Below are positions 32,776-40,393 of a stretch of 64,000 bases of DNA, in pieces. The notes beneath the pieces were generated by a model. That model did no database searches. It was not told where the DNA came from and saw nothing but the letters and a program-made list of their open reading frames with translations. Numbering within the stretch: position 1 is the first letter of the stretch; every line of letters begins with the position of its first letter. The DNA comes from Peptostreptococcus faecalis (GTDB taxonomy: Bacteria > Bacillota > Clostridia > Peptostreptococcales > Peptostreptococcaceae), in NCBI RefSeq assembly GCF_900240845.1, contig NZ_OERU01000001.1:124001-188000 (forward strand), given 5' to 3'. Position numbers and translations under genes: made by a program.

Positions 32776-33273
32776 TTATTCCGTATATTTAAACTGTTTT
32801 TCTATAAATTTTAGTGTTCTATCAGGATTTAAACTGTAAAATGTACTTCGTATAATATCGTCCCTAATCTTATACAATCCACTTCTACTAATATTCATTT
32901 TATATGAAATGATATCCATGCTTATATCCCCTTCTACCTGTGCAAATTCATAATCAAACAATCTTTTTTGAACTGAATTAAAATTATTAATAGCTATATC
33001 CATCTTTTCCTTATGTATAATTAGCCTTCTTTTTTTCACTTCTACTTCTTTAATTTTTTTATCTCTATCTAGAACTTCATTTTCTACTGGCTTACTTATA
33101 TTGTAAGTAGGCGCTAGTTTTTCACCTTCATAACATATTCCACTACATCCAATTATATCATTTTTTATTTCTTCGATATCTAACTCGTATTTTTTGATGG
33201 CTGGTTCAAGCTTTCTATACTCTTTCAGCCAATCCTCGATCATCTTATATTCTTCATCTTTGATTTCAGCCAT
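32776..33273 (-). CDS. Putative late-gene transcription regulator (sigma region 4-like, ArpU type)
   Basis: The protein has 165 residues from ATG 33273 (AGGTG 5 nt before it). The last 60 residues hold a sigma-70 region 4-like helix-turn-helix (DISMDIISYKMNISRSGLYK, then IRDDII). Its place at the end of the early operon and before terminase is where ArpU-type late activators sit in Firmicute phages. The N-terminal two thirds are helical. It probably switches on packaging and structural genes. The name is by position and motif. Confidence 0.7.
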   Translation of the reverse strand: MAEIKDEEYKMIEDWLKEYRKLEPAIKKYELDIEEIKNDIIGCSGICYEGEKLAPTYNISKPVENEVLDRDKKIKEVEVKKRRLIIHKEKMDIAINNFNSVQKRLFDYEFAQVEGDISMDIISYKMNISRSGLYKIRDDIIRSTFYSLNPDRTLKFIEKQFKYTE

Positions 33274-33289
33274 CTTTTCACCTACCTTT

Positions 33290-33934
33290 TTAAACAACTC
33301 TATACAACATCACATTATTAGCAAATGATTCTCTAAATTTATTTCCATTCACAATTTTTTCAAATAATAAATGATGCTTGTATTCTCCTACTAATTTACC
33401 CTTGTACACTGTTGAATCTATCTTTCCATCTACTAGACTATGCACAGTGTATTTCTTACCTATTTGTAAGTTTGTAATTCTATAGTCACGCCTTCCTCTT
33501 TGTCTTCTACCTTTTTTATTGCTACCTTCTTCCTTCTGTATATTATCTTTTTTGTATTTCTCCAACTCCTCAAGTATTATAGCTGTATCTTTAGGTGGGT
33601 AATAACAATATCTTGATGTGAAATTATCAAAGTTTACCGCCTTTACTTTGCCTTCATTTCTTAATTTATTTATATATCTCTCAACTACAGATTGTCCTAG
33701 CTTTGTTTTATTCATAAAGTCACTTTTCTTGTAATGAGACTTCATTTCCTTATACTCTTTTCTAAGTTCTCTCACCGTTATTTTATGTATAAAATATACT
33801 CCATTAACATATTTTCCTAGATTATTTCTAGCACAAACTTTCCTCATTCTATCTACTTTAATGCCAACATATTTAGCGCATTCATGTATCGTCATATAGT
33901 CTTTGCTTGGTCTGTTGTTTTTAACGTCTTTCAT
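33290..33934 (-). CDS. Phage DNA-binding protein with two helix-turn-helix-like regions
   Basis: The protein has 214 residues from ATG 33934. TTG 33958 is rejected because it precedes the ribosome-binding site. Residues 10-55 (YMTIHECAKYVGIKVDRMRK) look like an excisionase or MerR-type winged helix. Residues 70-105 hold a second helix-turn-helix (TKLGQSVVERYINKLRNEGK). A basic linker (GSNKKGRRQRGRRD) joins a beta-rich C-terminal domain. It probably regulates early or late phage genes. No named family was recognised. Confidence 0.6.
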   Translation of the reverse strand: MKDVKNNRPSKDYMTIHECAKYVGIKVDRMRKVCARNNLGKYVNGVYFIHKITVRELRKEYKEMKSHYKKSDFMNKTKLGQSVVERYINKLRNEGKVKAVNFDNFTSRYCYYPPKDTAIILEELEKYKKDNIQKEEGSNKKGRRQRGRRDYRITNLQIGKKYTVHSLVDGKIDSTVYKGKLVGEYKHHLLFEKIVNGNKFRESFANNVMLYRVV

Positions 33935-33951
33935 TGGTCTAACATTCTCCT

Positions 33952-34041
33952 TTACCAATCATTTCTCCAAAGCCAACCTACTATCATCAAAAGAATAACA
34001 ATAGTAGGTATTAATAATATTCTAAAAAGATAGTATGCCAT
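33952..34041 (-). CDS. 29-residue membrane peptide
   Basis: ATG 34041 follows AAAGGTGAGG. The peptide is one hydrophobic helix (YLLFRILLIP-like, here AYYLFRILLIPTIVILLMIV) with a WLWRNDW end. It stops 17 nt before the next start, so it belongs to the early operon. Possible small membrane regulator. Confidence 0.5.
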   Translation of the reverse strand: MAYYLFRILLIPTIVILLMIVGWLWRNDW

Positions 34042-34052
34042 AACCCTCACCT

Positions 34053-34856
34053 TTACTTAGATTTATTTACTATAGCCTCGCCAGTCTGAACTTCAACCCA
34101 ACCATGCTTTAATCTAGCTTCAGCTTCCTTCAATTTAATTACTTCAGGTGTTATTGATTCAGATAGTTTTTTGTTAGCTTCTCTTTCACTTTCTGCTTGC
34201 TTTACTTTTTCATAGTACTTAGCATCTGCTCTAGTCTTTAATGTTTCTGATTCTAGCTTAGCCTTTTCATTTTCTTGTCCTGCTTGAATTATTGAATCTA
34301 TTGATTTTTGAGTTTCTTTGTCAACTTCAGGGACACCTACTGTTACATCTTCAACTACAAAACCTTTTGTTTCTACAGACTTAGAAAATTGTTTTAAAAG
34401 CTCTGATTCAACAACAGATGATTTTCCTGATAGAATTTCTAGTAAAGTGAATTTTGAATATACCTCTCTAGCTTCTTTTTGCAATTTAGACTTTAACCAC
34501 CCTTTTTCAATATCCTCACTTGTTATATTCCCAAACTCCTTGTACATCTTTGATGCTTTTGTTGCATCCACTTTATAATCATATTTAATGCTTACTACTG
34601 TTTTCTTGCTGTCTTTTGTTGATACTGCAATATTCTTTGAATAGATAGTCTGTAGTCTTGTTGGATATTGAGTTACATAGTCAAGCCCTACAAATTTTAC
34701 TCCTTGAGTCAATACTTCATCTCTCACTCCGCCATTCATTGAGTATCTAACCCCAACATATCCATTATCTATTCTTTCAAAAAATTTAAAGCTACCTACT
34801 GTAAATACAATTAACACTATACCTGTTGTTATTGCTAATCTTATGCCTTTATTCAT
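34053..34856 (-). CDS. Prohibitin / SPFH-domain protein (phage-encoded)
   Basis: This 267-residue protein has an N-terminal membrane anchor (residues 6-24). An SPFH/band 7 domain follows (NGYVGVRYSMNGGVRDEVLT, VVSIKYDYKVDATKA) to about residue 180, then a helical Ala/Glu/Lys region (residues 185-255). Host HflK/HflC and prohibitins form rings round FtsH protease and control membrane proteolysis. A phage copy could adjust stability of a repressor or host factor, which is inference. It is soundly placed in the early operon. Confidence 0.88.
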   Translation of the reverse strand: MNKGIRLAITTGIVLIVFTVGSFKFFERIDNGYVGVRYSMNGGVRDEVLTQGVKFVGLDYVTQYPTRLQTIYSKNIAVSTKDSKKTVVSIKYDYKVDATKASKMYKEFGNITSEDIEKGWLKSKLQKEAREVYSKFTLLEILSGKSSVVESELLKQFSKSVETKGFVVEDVTVGVPEVDKETQKSIDSIIQAGQENEKAKLESETLKTRADAKYYEKVKQAESEREANKKLSESITPEVIKLKEAEARLKHGWVEVQTGEAIVNKSK

Positions 34857-34909
34857 TTTATTTTCTCCTTTTATTGTTATTTTATTTTTTATTAAAATGT
34901 CTATTTAGC

Positions 34910-35125
34910 TTAAATGTTTTTCAATCTAATTATTTTTGTAGCATATCTATCTCTCCACTGTATCGAAGGAAAATTAGTTATAAATAAGTCTGTTGTTAAT
35001 AAAAAGCCATTATCGTCTCCCACACACCAAACTCCACTTTCTTTTACAGGCTTTTCCTTATGTAAAAAAACAAATCCTTCTTTATCTCTAGTGATCCAAT
35101 TATAAGTTTTTGATATAATTTTCAT
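34910..35125 (-). CDS. Hypothetical phage protein
   Basis: The protein has 71 residues from ATG 35125 (KIISKTYNWITRDKEGFVFL). It is soluble and basic. No family is recognised. The ribosome-binding site is weak (GAAG), so the start is uncertain. It follows the 58-residue gene in the early operon. Confidence 0.5.
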   Translation of the reverse strand: MKIISKTYNWITRDKEGFVFLHKEKPVKESGVWCVGDDNGFLLTTDLFITNFPSIQWRDRYATKIIRLKNI

Positions 35126-35149
35126 TGTTGCCAATTCTTCATTATTGCA

Positions 35150-35326
35150 TTATTTATTAAAAACTCTTGTCGCTTCATGATCAATTGTTTTTTCATAAAC
35201 ATAAACTCCATTTACTTCATAACGAATTCTTTTTTCCAGAACCCCTTTTTCTATTACACATTCAAATATTCTAAAAAGATGATTATTGAATATGATAAAT
35301 TCACCTACTTGATACAAGGGCACCAT
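35150..35326 (-). CDS. Small hypothetical phage protein
   Basis: This 58-residue frame starts at ATG 35326 with a strong AGGAGGG site that overlaps the ssb end. The sequence opens VPLYQVGEFIIFNNHLFRIF and looks like a small beta barrel (a VGEFIIFNN turn and a VNGVYVYEKT strand pair). It probably belongs to the replication module. No function is known. Confidence 0.6.
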   Translation of the reverse strand: MVPLYQVGEFIIFNNHLFRIFECVIEKGVLEKRIRYEVNGVYVYEKTIDHEATRVFNK

Positions 35327-35337
35327 ATTAATCCCTC

Positions 35338-35742
35338 CTAAAATGGCACGTCGTCATCTTCAACAGCAGAATACTGCGCTTGATCACTTCCTGTGCTTCC
35401 TCCATTACTACCTTCATTATCGCCACGTTTCTCTAACTTCTGAACATACATGCCTGCTACCTTTGTAAAGCTTCTTTTCTCGCCGTTTGGAGTTTCATAC
35501 TTATCTACTCTAATTGACCCTTGAACCCCTACTAGAGTTCCTTTAGATATATAATTAGCTGCAAACTCCGCAGATTTCCCCATTATCTCAACTGGTATAA
35601 AGTCTGTTGTAGTAGAGCCGTCTTTGTTTTTATAATCTCTATCAATAGCTATCGTAAAACTTGCTACTGGTGTTCCTGAACCTGGAATATATTTAAGCTC
35701 AGGATCTCTTGTTAATCTTCCAACCAAAACTACATTATTCAT
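35338..35742 (-). CDS. ssb: Single-stranded DNA-binding protein
   Basis: This 134-residue protein has the full OB fold (NNVVLVGRLTRDPELKYIPG, then VEIMGKSAEFAANYISKGTL) and ends in the acidic partner-binding tail AVEDDDVPF. It coats single-stranded DNA in phage replication and works with the RecT annealase encoded upstream. A good AAGGAG site is present. Confidence 0.95.
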   Translation of the reverse strand: MNNVVLVGRLTRDPELKYIPGSGTPVASFTIAIDRDYKNKDGSTTTDFIPVEIMGKSAEFAANYISKGTLVGVQGSIRVDKYETPNGEKRSFTKVAGMYVQKLEKRGDNEGSNGGSTGSDQAQYSAVEDDDVPF

Positions 35743-35753
35743 ATATTTACTCC

Positions 35754-36086
35754 TTATATTTCTTTAAATATATATTCACTATATTTTTTTAGAAATAATT
35801 TCTTTTTCAGTGAATACACATCTGTTTTCATTCCCTTAACATCTTCCACGTAAATTGTGCCTGCTCGTACATACATAAAGTCTGCTACGTACTCAATCTT
35901 TCTAATTGTTTTTCCATTATGTTTGAATTTATCTTGAAGTAAAAACCTAGGCTGCAACTCTAATTCAGTTATATCTCCGCATCTTTCTAATAGCTTTAAT
36001 TCAGCATATCTATTAGCTTCTTTTCTTGAATCGAACTTTATTCCATCTATTTCAACTTTCTTATTTCCGTACTTGCTATATCTCAT
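35754..36086 (-). CDS. DUF1064 nuclease-like protein
   Basis: The protein has 110 residues from ATG 36086 (AAAGGTG before it). The RYSKYGNKKVEIDGIKFDSR opening, the SRKEANRYAEL helix, the IEYVADF strand and the YVEDVKG motif fit the PD-(D/E)xK-like DUF1064 family. The conserved Glu, Asp, Glu and Lys suggest a nuclease or resolvase. It sits between ssb and DUF2303 in the replication module. Confidence 0.82.
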   Translation of the reverse strand: MRYSKYGNKKVEIDGIKFDSRKEANRYAELKLLERCGDITELELQPRFLLQDKFKHNGKTIRKIEYVADFMYVRAGTIYVEDVKGMKTDVYSLKKKLFLKKYSEYIFKEI

Positions 36087-36130
36087 ATACTCACCTTTTA
36101 CTAAATACAAAGGGGCTTTCGCCCCTTATA

Positions 36131-36850
36131 TTATGAAATTATAGTTATTCCTTTCATTCCTTCTAATTCTTTTTCTAAATACTCTTTAATGTTTTTCATA
36201 GCTTCATTTCTCCATGCTCCTCCATCTGCTTCAAATAACGCACAAGAAGGACCATCCTTCATTCTGAATATAAATTTACTTTCAGGCTGCTCAACCTCGT
36301 TAAATGTTCTCATAGGCTTTAATTTTGCAGGATTAGGAACTACTACATCTTGTACTGTTGCCACTCCTGATTTAATAGTTGCAACTTGGCTCACTCCATC
36401 ATCTCCAGTAGTTTTAATGGCTTCCTCTTTAATATTTCCAGCTACTTGTAATAAAAGAGCCTTATCCTCATTGTCTAAAAATGCTGATTGTAACAATACA
36501 TTAAATTTTTCTGTGTCATAATAATCATTAAATGCAATGTGAGGGACTATTGCTTCACTTCTTAATACTATAGGCCTATCTCCATCTGAATTTATTTCCA
36601 AACTAACAGTTACTTTTCTTGGTGTTTCAACAGTTATAAGTATGTTGTCATCCTTGTATCCATCTAAATCAGATTTTATATAGTCAACCAACCCACTTAA
36701 TGTATTTATATTTAATGTTTCTAATTCTACATTTTCTTTGACTCTGCTTATTCTATCTTTTGTATACATCCTTCCGTTAATTTCTTCTGCTGTTATATAT
36801 TTACTTTCACCTAAATCTACTAAGTATTCTAATGCTTCTCTAATTTCCAT
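36131..36850 (-). CDS. DUF2303 (YfdQ-like) phage protein
   Basis: This 239-residue protein carries the motif LKPMRTFNEVEQPESKFIFR near residues 175-195, which is the DUF2303 signature, and a middle beta-rich part with a VRL-type core. Members occur in phage recombination/replication modules. Role unknown. It is paired with the next small gene. Confidence 0.7.
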   Translation of the reverse strand: MEIREALEYLVDLGESKYITAEEINGRMYTKDRISRVKENVELETLNINTLSGLVDYIKSDLDGYKDDNILITVETPRKVTVSLEINSDGDRPIVLRSEAIVPHIAFNDYYDTEKFNVLLQSAFLDNEDKALLLQVAGNIKEEAIKTTGDDGVSQVATIKSGVATVQDVVVPNPAKLKPMRTFNEVEQPESKFIFRMKDGPSCALFEADGGAWRNEAMKNIKEYLEKELEGMKGITIIS

Positions 36851-36886
36851 TTTTATATTCTCCTTTTAATTTTTATATTTTTTTAT

Positions 36887-37252
36887 TTACTTACTTGCTC
36901 TTAAATCTATAACTTTCTTTCCTTCGTCATTTGATTCTTCTTCAATCTGCGCTATGTCAATTTGACCTTTTATTTGCTTGTTATATTCTTTTGCTGATAC
37001 CTTGCCAGTGCTAAAATCTTTATCAACAATTATTGTTGTAGGATTTGTTTTAACTGGTGCTAGTGATGTTTTAAGTGCTGGATCAAGCTCTACCATTTCA
37101 TTATTGCCATTTGGCTTAAATTTCAATGTAATTGTTAAGCTTCGTACTTTCTTTTCATCTGTGTTTGGATCTTCTATGTTTTCAAATATCTTCTGTAGTT
37201 CATAGCTTATTCTTTCGTCTAATTCGCCGTTTTGTAATTCACTTATTTTCAT
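36887..37252 (-). CDS. Replication-terminator-like phage protein
   Basis: This 121-residue protein matches the family often labelled replication terminator protein. Supporting parts are the LQNGELDERISYELQKIFEN opening, the NIEDPNTDEKKVRSLTITLK segment and the tail KVSAKEYNKQIKGQIDI. True terminator function has not been shown for this family, and the label may be historical. It has a GGAGG site and precedes DUF2303. Confidence 0.72.
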   Translation of the reverse strand: MKISELQNGELDERISYELQKIFENIEDPNTDEKKVRSLTITLKFKPNGNNEMVELDPALKTSLAPVKTNPTTIIVDKDFSTGKVSAKEYNKQIKGQIDIAQIEEESNDEGKKVIDLRASK

Positions 37253-37279
37253 TTTCTATTCCTCCTATTAATTTAATAT

Positions 37280-37555
37280 TTATGCAATATGGTCGTCATA
37301 ACCACAATTACCTTTTTTATAAACCAATGCCATATCTGAAGCTTTTTGCGTTAGTTCTAGTGATTCATGTCTTATCAATTCTTCTATATTTTCTGAAGCA
37401 TATGGGTATATTTCACAATTAGCAGTTGCTAAATCTATCAACGTTAAATTTCCTTCACTTGCTTCAAGACCAAGCAAATACATATTCCCCTTATTATCAT
37501 TTACTAAATCTCCTATCTCTATTTTGTTCTTGTTTGGTTTTATATCTATTCTCAT
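37280..37555 (-). CDS. Hypothetical phage protein
   Basis: This 91-residue soluble protein is not recognised. It has the opening KPNKNKIEIGDLVNDNKGNM, suggesting a small SH3-like fold, and a later helix. It has a strong GAGGAG site. It lies in the replication operon. Confidence 0.6.
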   Translation of the reverse strand: MRIDIKPNKNKIEIGDLVNDNKGNMYLLGLEASEGNLTLIDLATANCEIYPYASENIEELIRHESLELTQKASDMALVYKKGNCGYDDHIA

Positions 37556-37569
37556 TTTTTAAGTCTCCT

Positions 37570-37779
37570 CTATCCCTCTAAATAATACTTATGCTTGTGT
37601 AACAGCAACATCTTTTTTCTTTTCGACAAGTTGTTTTTTCTAATAAATTTTGTATGCGTTATAGTCCCACAATTAGGACACTGGACAAGATAACTCCCTT
37701 GCCTGTTGCCAATGGCGAGCATATCAGACTCACAGTACTCGCACCTGTTAAAAGCAACCTTGTAATCTTTATTTTTCAT
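37570..37779 (-). CDS. Small zinc-ribbon phage protein
   Basis: The protein has 69 residues from ATG 37779 (GAGGTG 6 nt before it). Two CxxC pairs (CEYC near residue 13 and CPNC near residue 35) form a zinc ribbon. A basic tail (KRKKMLLLHKHKYY) could bind nucleic acid. Similar small zinc proteins occur beside replication genes of Firmicute phages. Confidence 0.65.
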   Translation of the reverse strand: MKNKDYKVAFNRCEYCESDMLAIGNRQGSYLVQCPNCGTITHTKFIRKNNLSKRKKMLLLHKHKYYLEG

Positions 37780-37808
37780 AGTTTTCACCTCTTTTAAGAT
37801 CCCTAAAA

Positions 37809-38747
37809 CTATCTCTTTTGCAGCTTTCTCACCATTTCATTGAGTTCCTCGTCGCTTTTTTCTCCATGTTCTGATTTAAAATTATGAAATGCTGTTTTCT
37901 TAGGAGCCGGAACACTTGCAGGTTTATTCGGCTTTGCCTTATCTTCGTAATTTCCCTCGAATACCTTTAAGAAATTCGCAGGCTCTATAAACCAGTCAAA
38001 ATTCGCTTGCCAGCCTCGCTCTGATATGTAGCCTTTTAGGTATGATGAGCGTTCAATACTGTGGACGCATTCCAAAACTTTATCAATTCCATATTCTGAT
38101 ATCCTGCCCTTTAACTTGTTGTATCTCTTAGTATTAGCTGATATCTTTTTTATATTTTTTAATTCACTAATAGAGTTCCATGCTTCTATCACACGTTTAA
38201 AATCCTCGCTTAGCTCTTTATCTCCACTGCTATTTTTACTAGGAGCAGAGCGTATAATATTAATACTTTTATTTACTTTACTTTCCTTTACTTTACTTTG
38301 TGTATTATCAACTACATTTATCGAGTTAATGTATACATTAACTAAGTTATTGACGACATTTATATCAAGAAGTAGATATTCCTCAATTAATTCAACACGC
38401 TTTCTTTTGCTTGTTGCCTCCAAATATCTTTTTTGGATTCCGCTTGAAGTTAATATTTTATACTTCTCAAACATATCACTATCAAAAAATTCTACTTGAA
38501 CAGCCTTATTTACAATTTCTGTTACTAGACCCTCGCTAACCCCAATTTCATCAGCAATTAGAAAAGGTATATCATTATCCCACACGGTGTAATACCCATG
38601 ATCTTCATAGACGTTACCCAGCAGGCTGATTAGTACAGCAATTGACTTTTCACTGCATGCTCTTATTATTTTTCTGACCTTGATATTTCTCATAAAATTA
38701 ACGTCTAAAGGAAAGTAGTCTATACCTTTCTTTAAAGGTCTTGCCAC
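37809..38747 (-). CDS. Replication initiation protein with Lin1244/DUF4373 domain
   Basis: This 312-residue protein has an N-terminal DUF4373 domain (RPLKKGIDYFPLDVNFMRNI, EDHGYYTVWDNDIPFLIAD). A linker with Asn/Ser-rich stretches follows, then a C-terminal helical part (IVAWNSI-like, here VIEAWNSISELKNIKKIS, then YISERGWQANFDWFIEP). This is the pattern of phage DnaD-like replication proteins that load helicase. The origin may lie within or beside the gene, but no clear iteron set was seen. Confidence 0.82.
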   Translation of the reverse strand: MARPLKKGIDYFPLDVNFMRNIKVRKIIRACSEKSIAVLISLLGNVYEDHGYYTVWDNDIPFLIADEIGVSEGLVTEIVNKAVQVEFFDSDMFEKYKILTSSGIQKRYLEATSKRKRVELIEEYLLLDINVVNNLVNVYINSINVVDNTQSKVKESKVNKSINIIRSAPSKNSSGDKELSEDFKRVIEAWNSISELKNIKKISANTKRYNKLKGRISEYGIDKVLECVHSIERSSYLKGYISERGWQANFDWFIEPANFLKVFEGNYEDKAKPNKPASVPAPKKTAFHNFKSEHGEKSDEELNEMVRKLQKR

Positions 38748-38774
38748 TTTATCACCTCCTAAATAGCTAATCTG

Positions 38775-39491
38775 TTATAAATATATCTCTAAATCTTTTT
38801 TTGCTATTTCTACTGGATGTCCTATAGCTTTTTCTACTTCACTTTTAAATAATTTTTCATCTGAATTACTGCTAGATAAATGAATTAATGTAAGAGTTTT
38901 TAGCACCGATAAATCACTTGCTTTTAAAAAATCAATCACATTGTTTAATTCAAAATGACTTTCAACGATTCTATTTCTTAAAAACATTTTATCTTTTAGT
39001 GTTTCGTCAATTATTTGTTTTGAGTAATTGCATTCAACTAATATATGATTAATCTTATTAAATTTATATTTGACGTAGTATGTATCAGTTATATATAAAA
39101 GACTTCCTATGCTTTTATGTTTTACCAAAAATCCTACTGGCTCTACTGCGTCATGTTCTACCATAAAGGGCAGTATAGTGAAATTACCAATCAAACAAGG
39201 TTTATTTGCCTTTATAATATTAGTCCTATGATTTTGTATATCTAGGCTTTCAAAAGTTCCCTGTGTGGCATATACATCTATTCCGTTGTTTGCAATTTCT
39301 TCAACTGCCTTTGAATGATCTTTATGTTCGTGAGTTACTAAAGCACCAACTACCTTATCTAATTCATAATTTACAAATTCTAGTATTTTCTTATAATTAA
39401 ATCCTAGATCTAAAAGTAATATCTCGTTGTCTACATTCAGGGAATAACAGTTTCCGCTACTCCCTGAACCCAGTATTTTAATCTTATTCAT
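38775..39491 (-). CDS. Metallo-beta-lactamase-fold hydrolase
   Basis: This 238-residue protein has the metal-binding THEHKDH motif near residue 53, further His in VEHDAVEPVG and ITDTYYVKYK, and the FNYKKILEF opening after the LGSGSSGNCY turn (YycJ-like). It is probably a DNase or phosphodiesterase. It lies next to recT in a phage recombination module, a common place for MBL-fold proteins. Confidence 0.85.
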   Translation of the reverse strand: MNKIKILGSGSSGNCYSLNVDNEILLLDLGFNYKKILEFVNYELDKVVGALVTHEHKDHSKAVEEIANNGIDVYATQGTFESLDIQNHRTNIIKANKPCLIGNFTILPFMVEHDAVEPVGFLVKHKSIGSLLYITDTYYVKYKFNKINHILVECNYSKQIIDETLKDKMFLRNRIVESHFELNNVIDFLKASDLSVLKTLTLIHLSSSNSDEKLFKSEVEKAIGHPVEIAKKDLEIYL

Positions 39492-39496
39492 ATTGC

Positions 39497-40393
39497 TTAA
39501 AATGGAACAACTATATCATCAGAAGCTGTTATTTCTTCTTGTTCATCTTCTTTGACTTCTACAAAATCATCAATATCAATAACTTCTGAATTTGCATTAT
39601 TCTCTATCTCTTCTTTCACAGTTATGTCTATTGATTCTTTTTTTACTTCTTCAATTCTTTCTTCATCAGAACTCGCAAAAGAATCTCCTAGCAATACATC
39701 ACTATCATCACTAGTATTTATAAATAATTTACAAGCTCTGCTTATAACTGTCTTTTTAGCCATTTCATCATTAAAGTTATTATGAGCTTTACTATTACCC
39801 TTACTTGCTCCCATAGACCATGCTGCTTTTATTTGTGGCATTGTCATTAGTTCTGTGTGAATGACTCCTTCTTCTCCAATTATTACAGCGAACGCACCTT
39901 TCATTTTAGAGGTGTCTACATTCCCAAAATTAGGTTTATATTTAGACACTTTAAGAACTCCACTTTCGTAGTCATAATCAGTTTCAAACTCATCTCCTTC
40001 ATAAATGCAATACGCTTTAATATCTCTTATATCTTCTTGCCTTTTAGCAATTGCCATTGTTCCCATATAACTCCTCATTAGAGTTAATTTCTTTCCGTAA
40101 GCTACAAAGTAGCATTGATTTTTAGATGGTGTTAAACCTTGTATTCCCATATCTAATAACGCCTGATATATTGATTCTTTTGAGCAAGTTTTCAAAACTG
40201 AATTGCCATCTTTATCTGTAGTCTGTTCTAGTGTTAGATAGGCTGATTTCATGGCATTTGATATTGAGTAATTTTGAGGTAAATGCAATACCCCATCACT
40301 TACATATTTATTAATTGCATTTAGTGCTTTATCCGTTATATTTTTCTCCGCCACCACTTCTTTATTTTCTGTTTTTTGAACTTGATTAGTCAT
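39497..40393 (-). CDS. recT: RecT single-strand annealing protein
   Basis: This 298-residue protein matches RecT/Bet-type annealases: FLTLEQTTD-like segment (AYLTLEQTTDKDGNSVLKTC), YFVAYGKKLTLMRSYMGTMA and KTVISRACKLFINTSDDSD. It pairs single-stranded DNA ends for phage recombination and replication. The acidic tail is a likely SSB-contact region. It overlaps the upstream ATPase gene by 8 nt. RecE is absent, and the SbcC-like protein probably replaces it. Confidence 0.93.
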   Translation of the reverse strand: MTNQVQKTENKEVVAEKNITDKALNAINKYVSDGVLHLPQNYSISNAMKSAYLTLEQTTDKDGNSVLKTCSKESIYQALLDMGIQGLTPSKNQCYFVAYGKKLTLMRSYMGTMAIAKRQEDIRDIKAYCIYEGDEFETDYDYESGVLKVSKYKPNFGNVDTSKMKGAFAVIIGEEGVIHTELMTMPQIKAAWSMGASKGNSKAHNNFNDEMAKKTVISRACKLFINTSDDSDVLLGDSFASSDEERIEEVKKESIDITVKEEIENNANSEVIDIDDFVEVKEDEQEEITASDDIVVPF

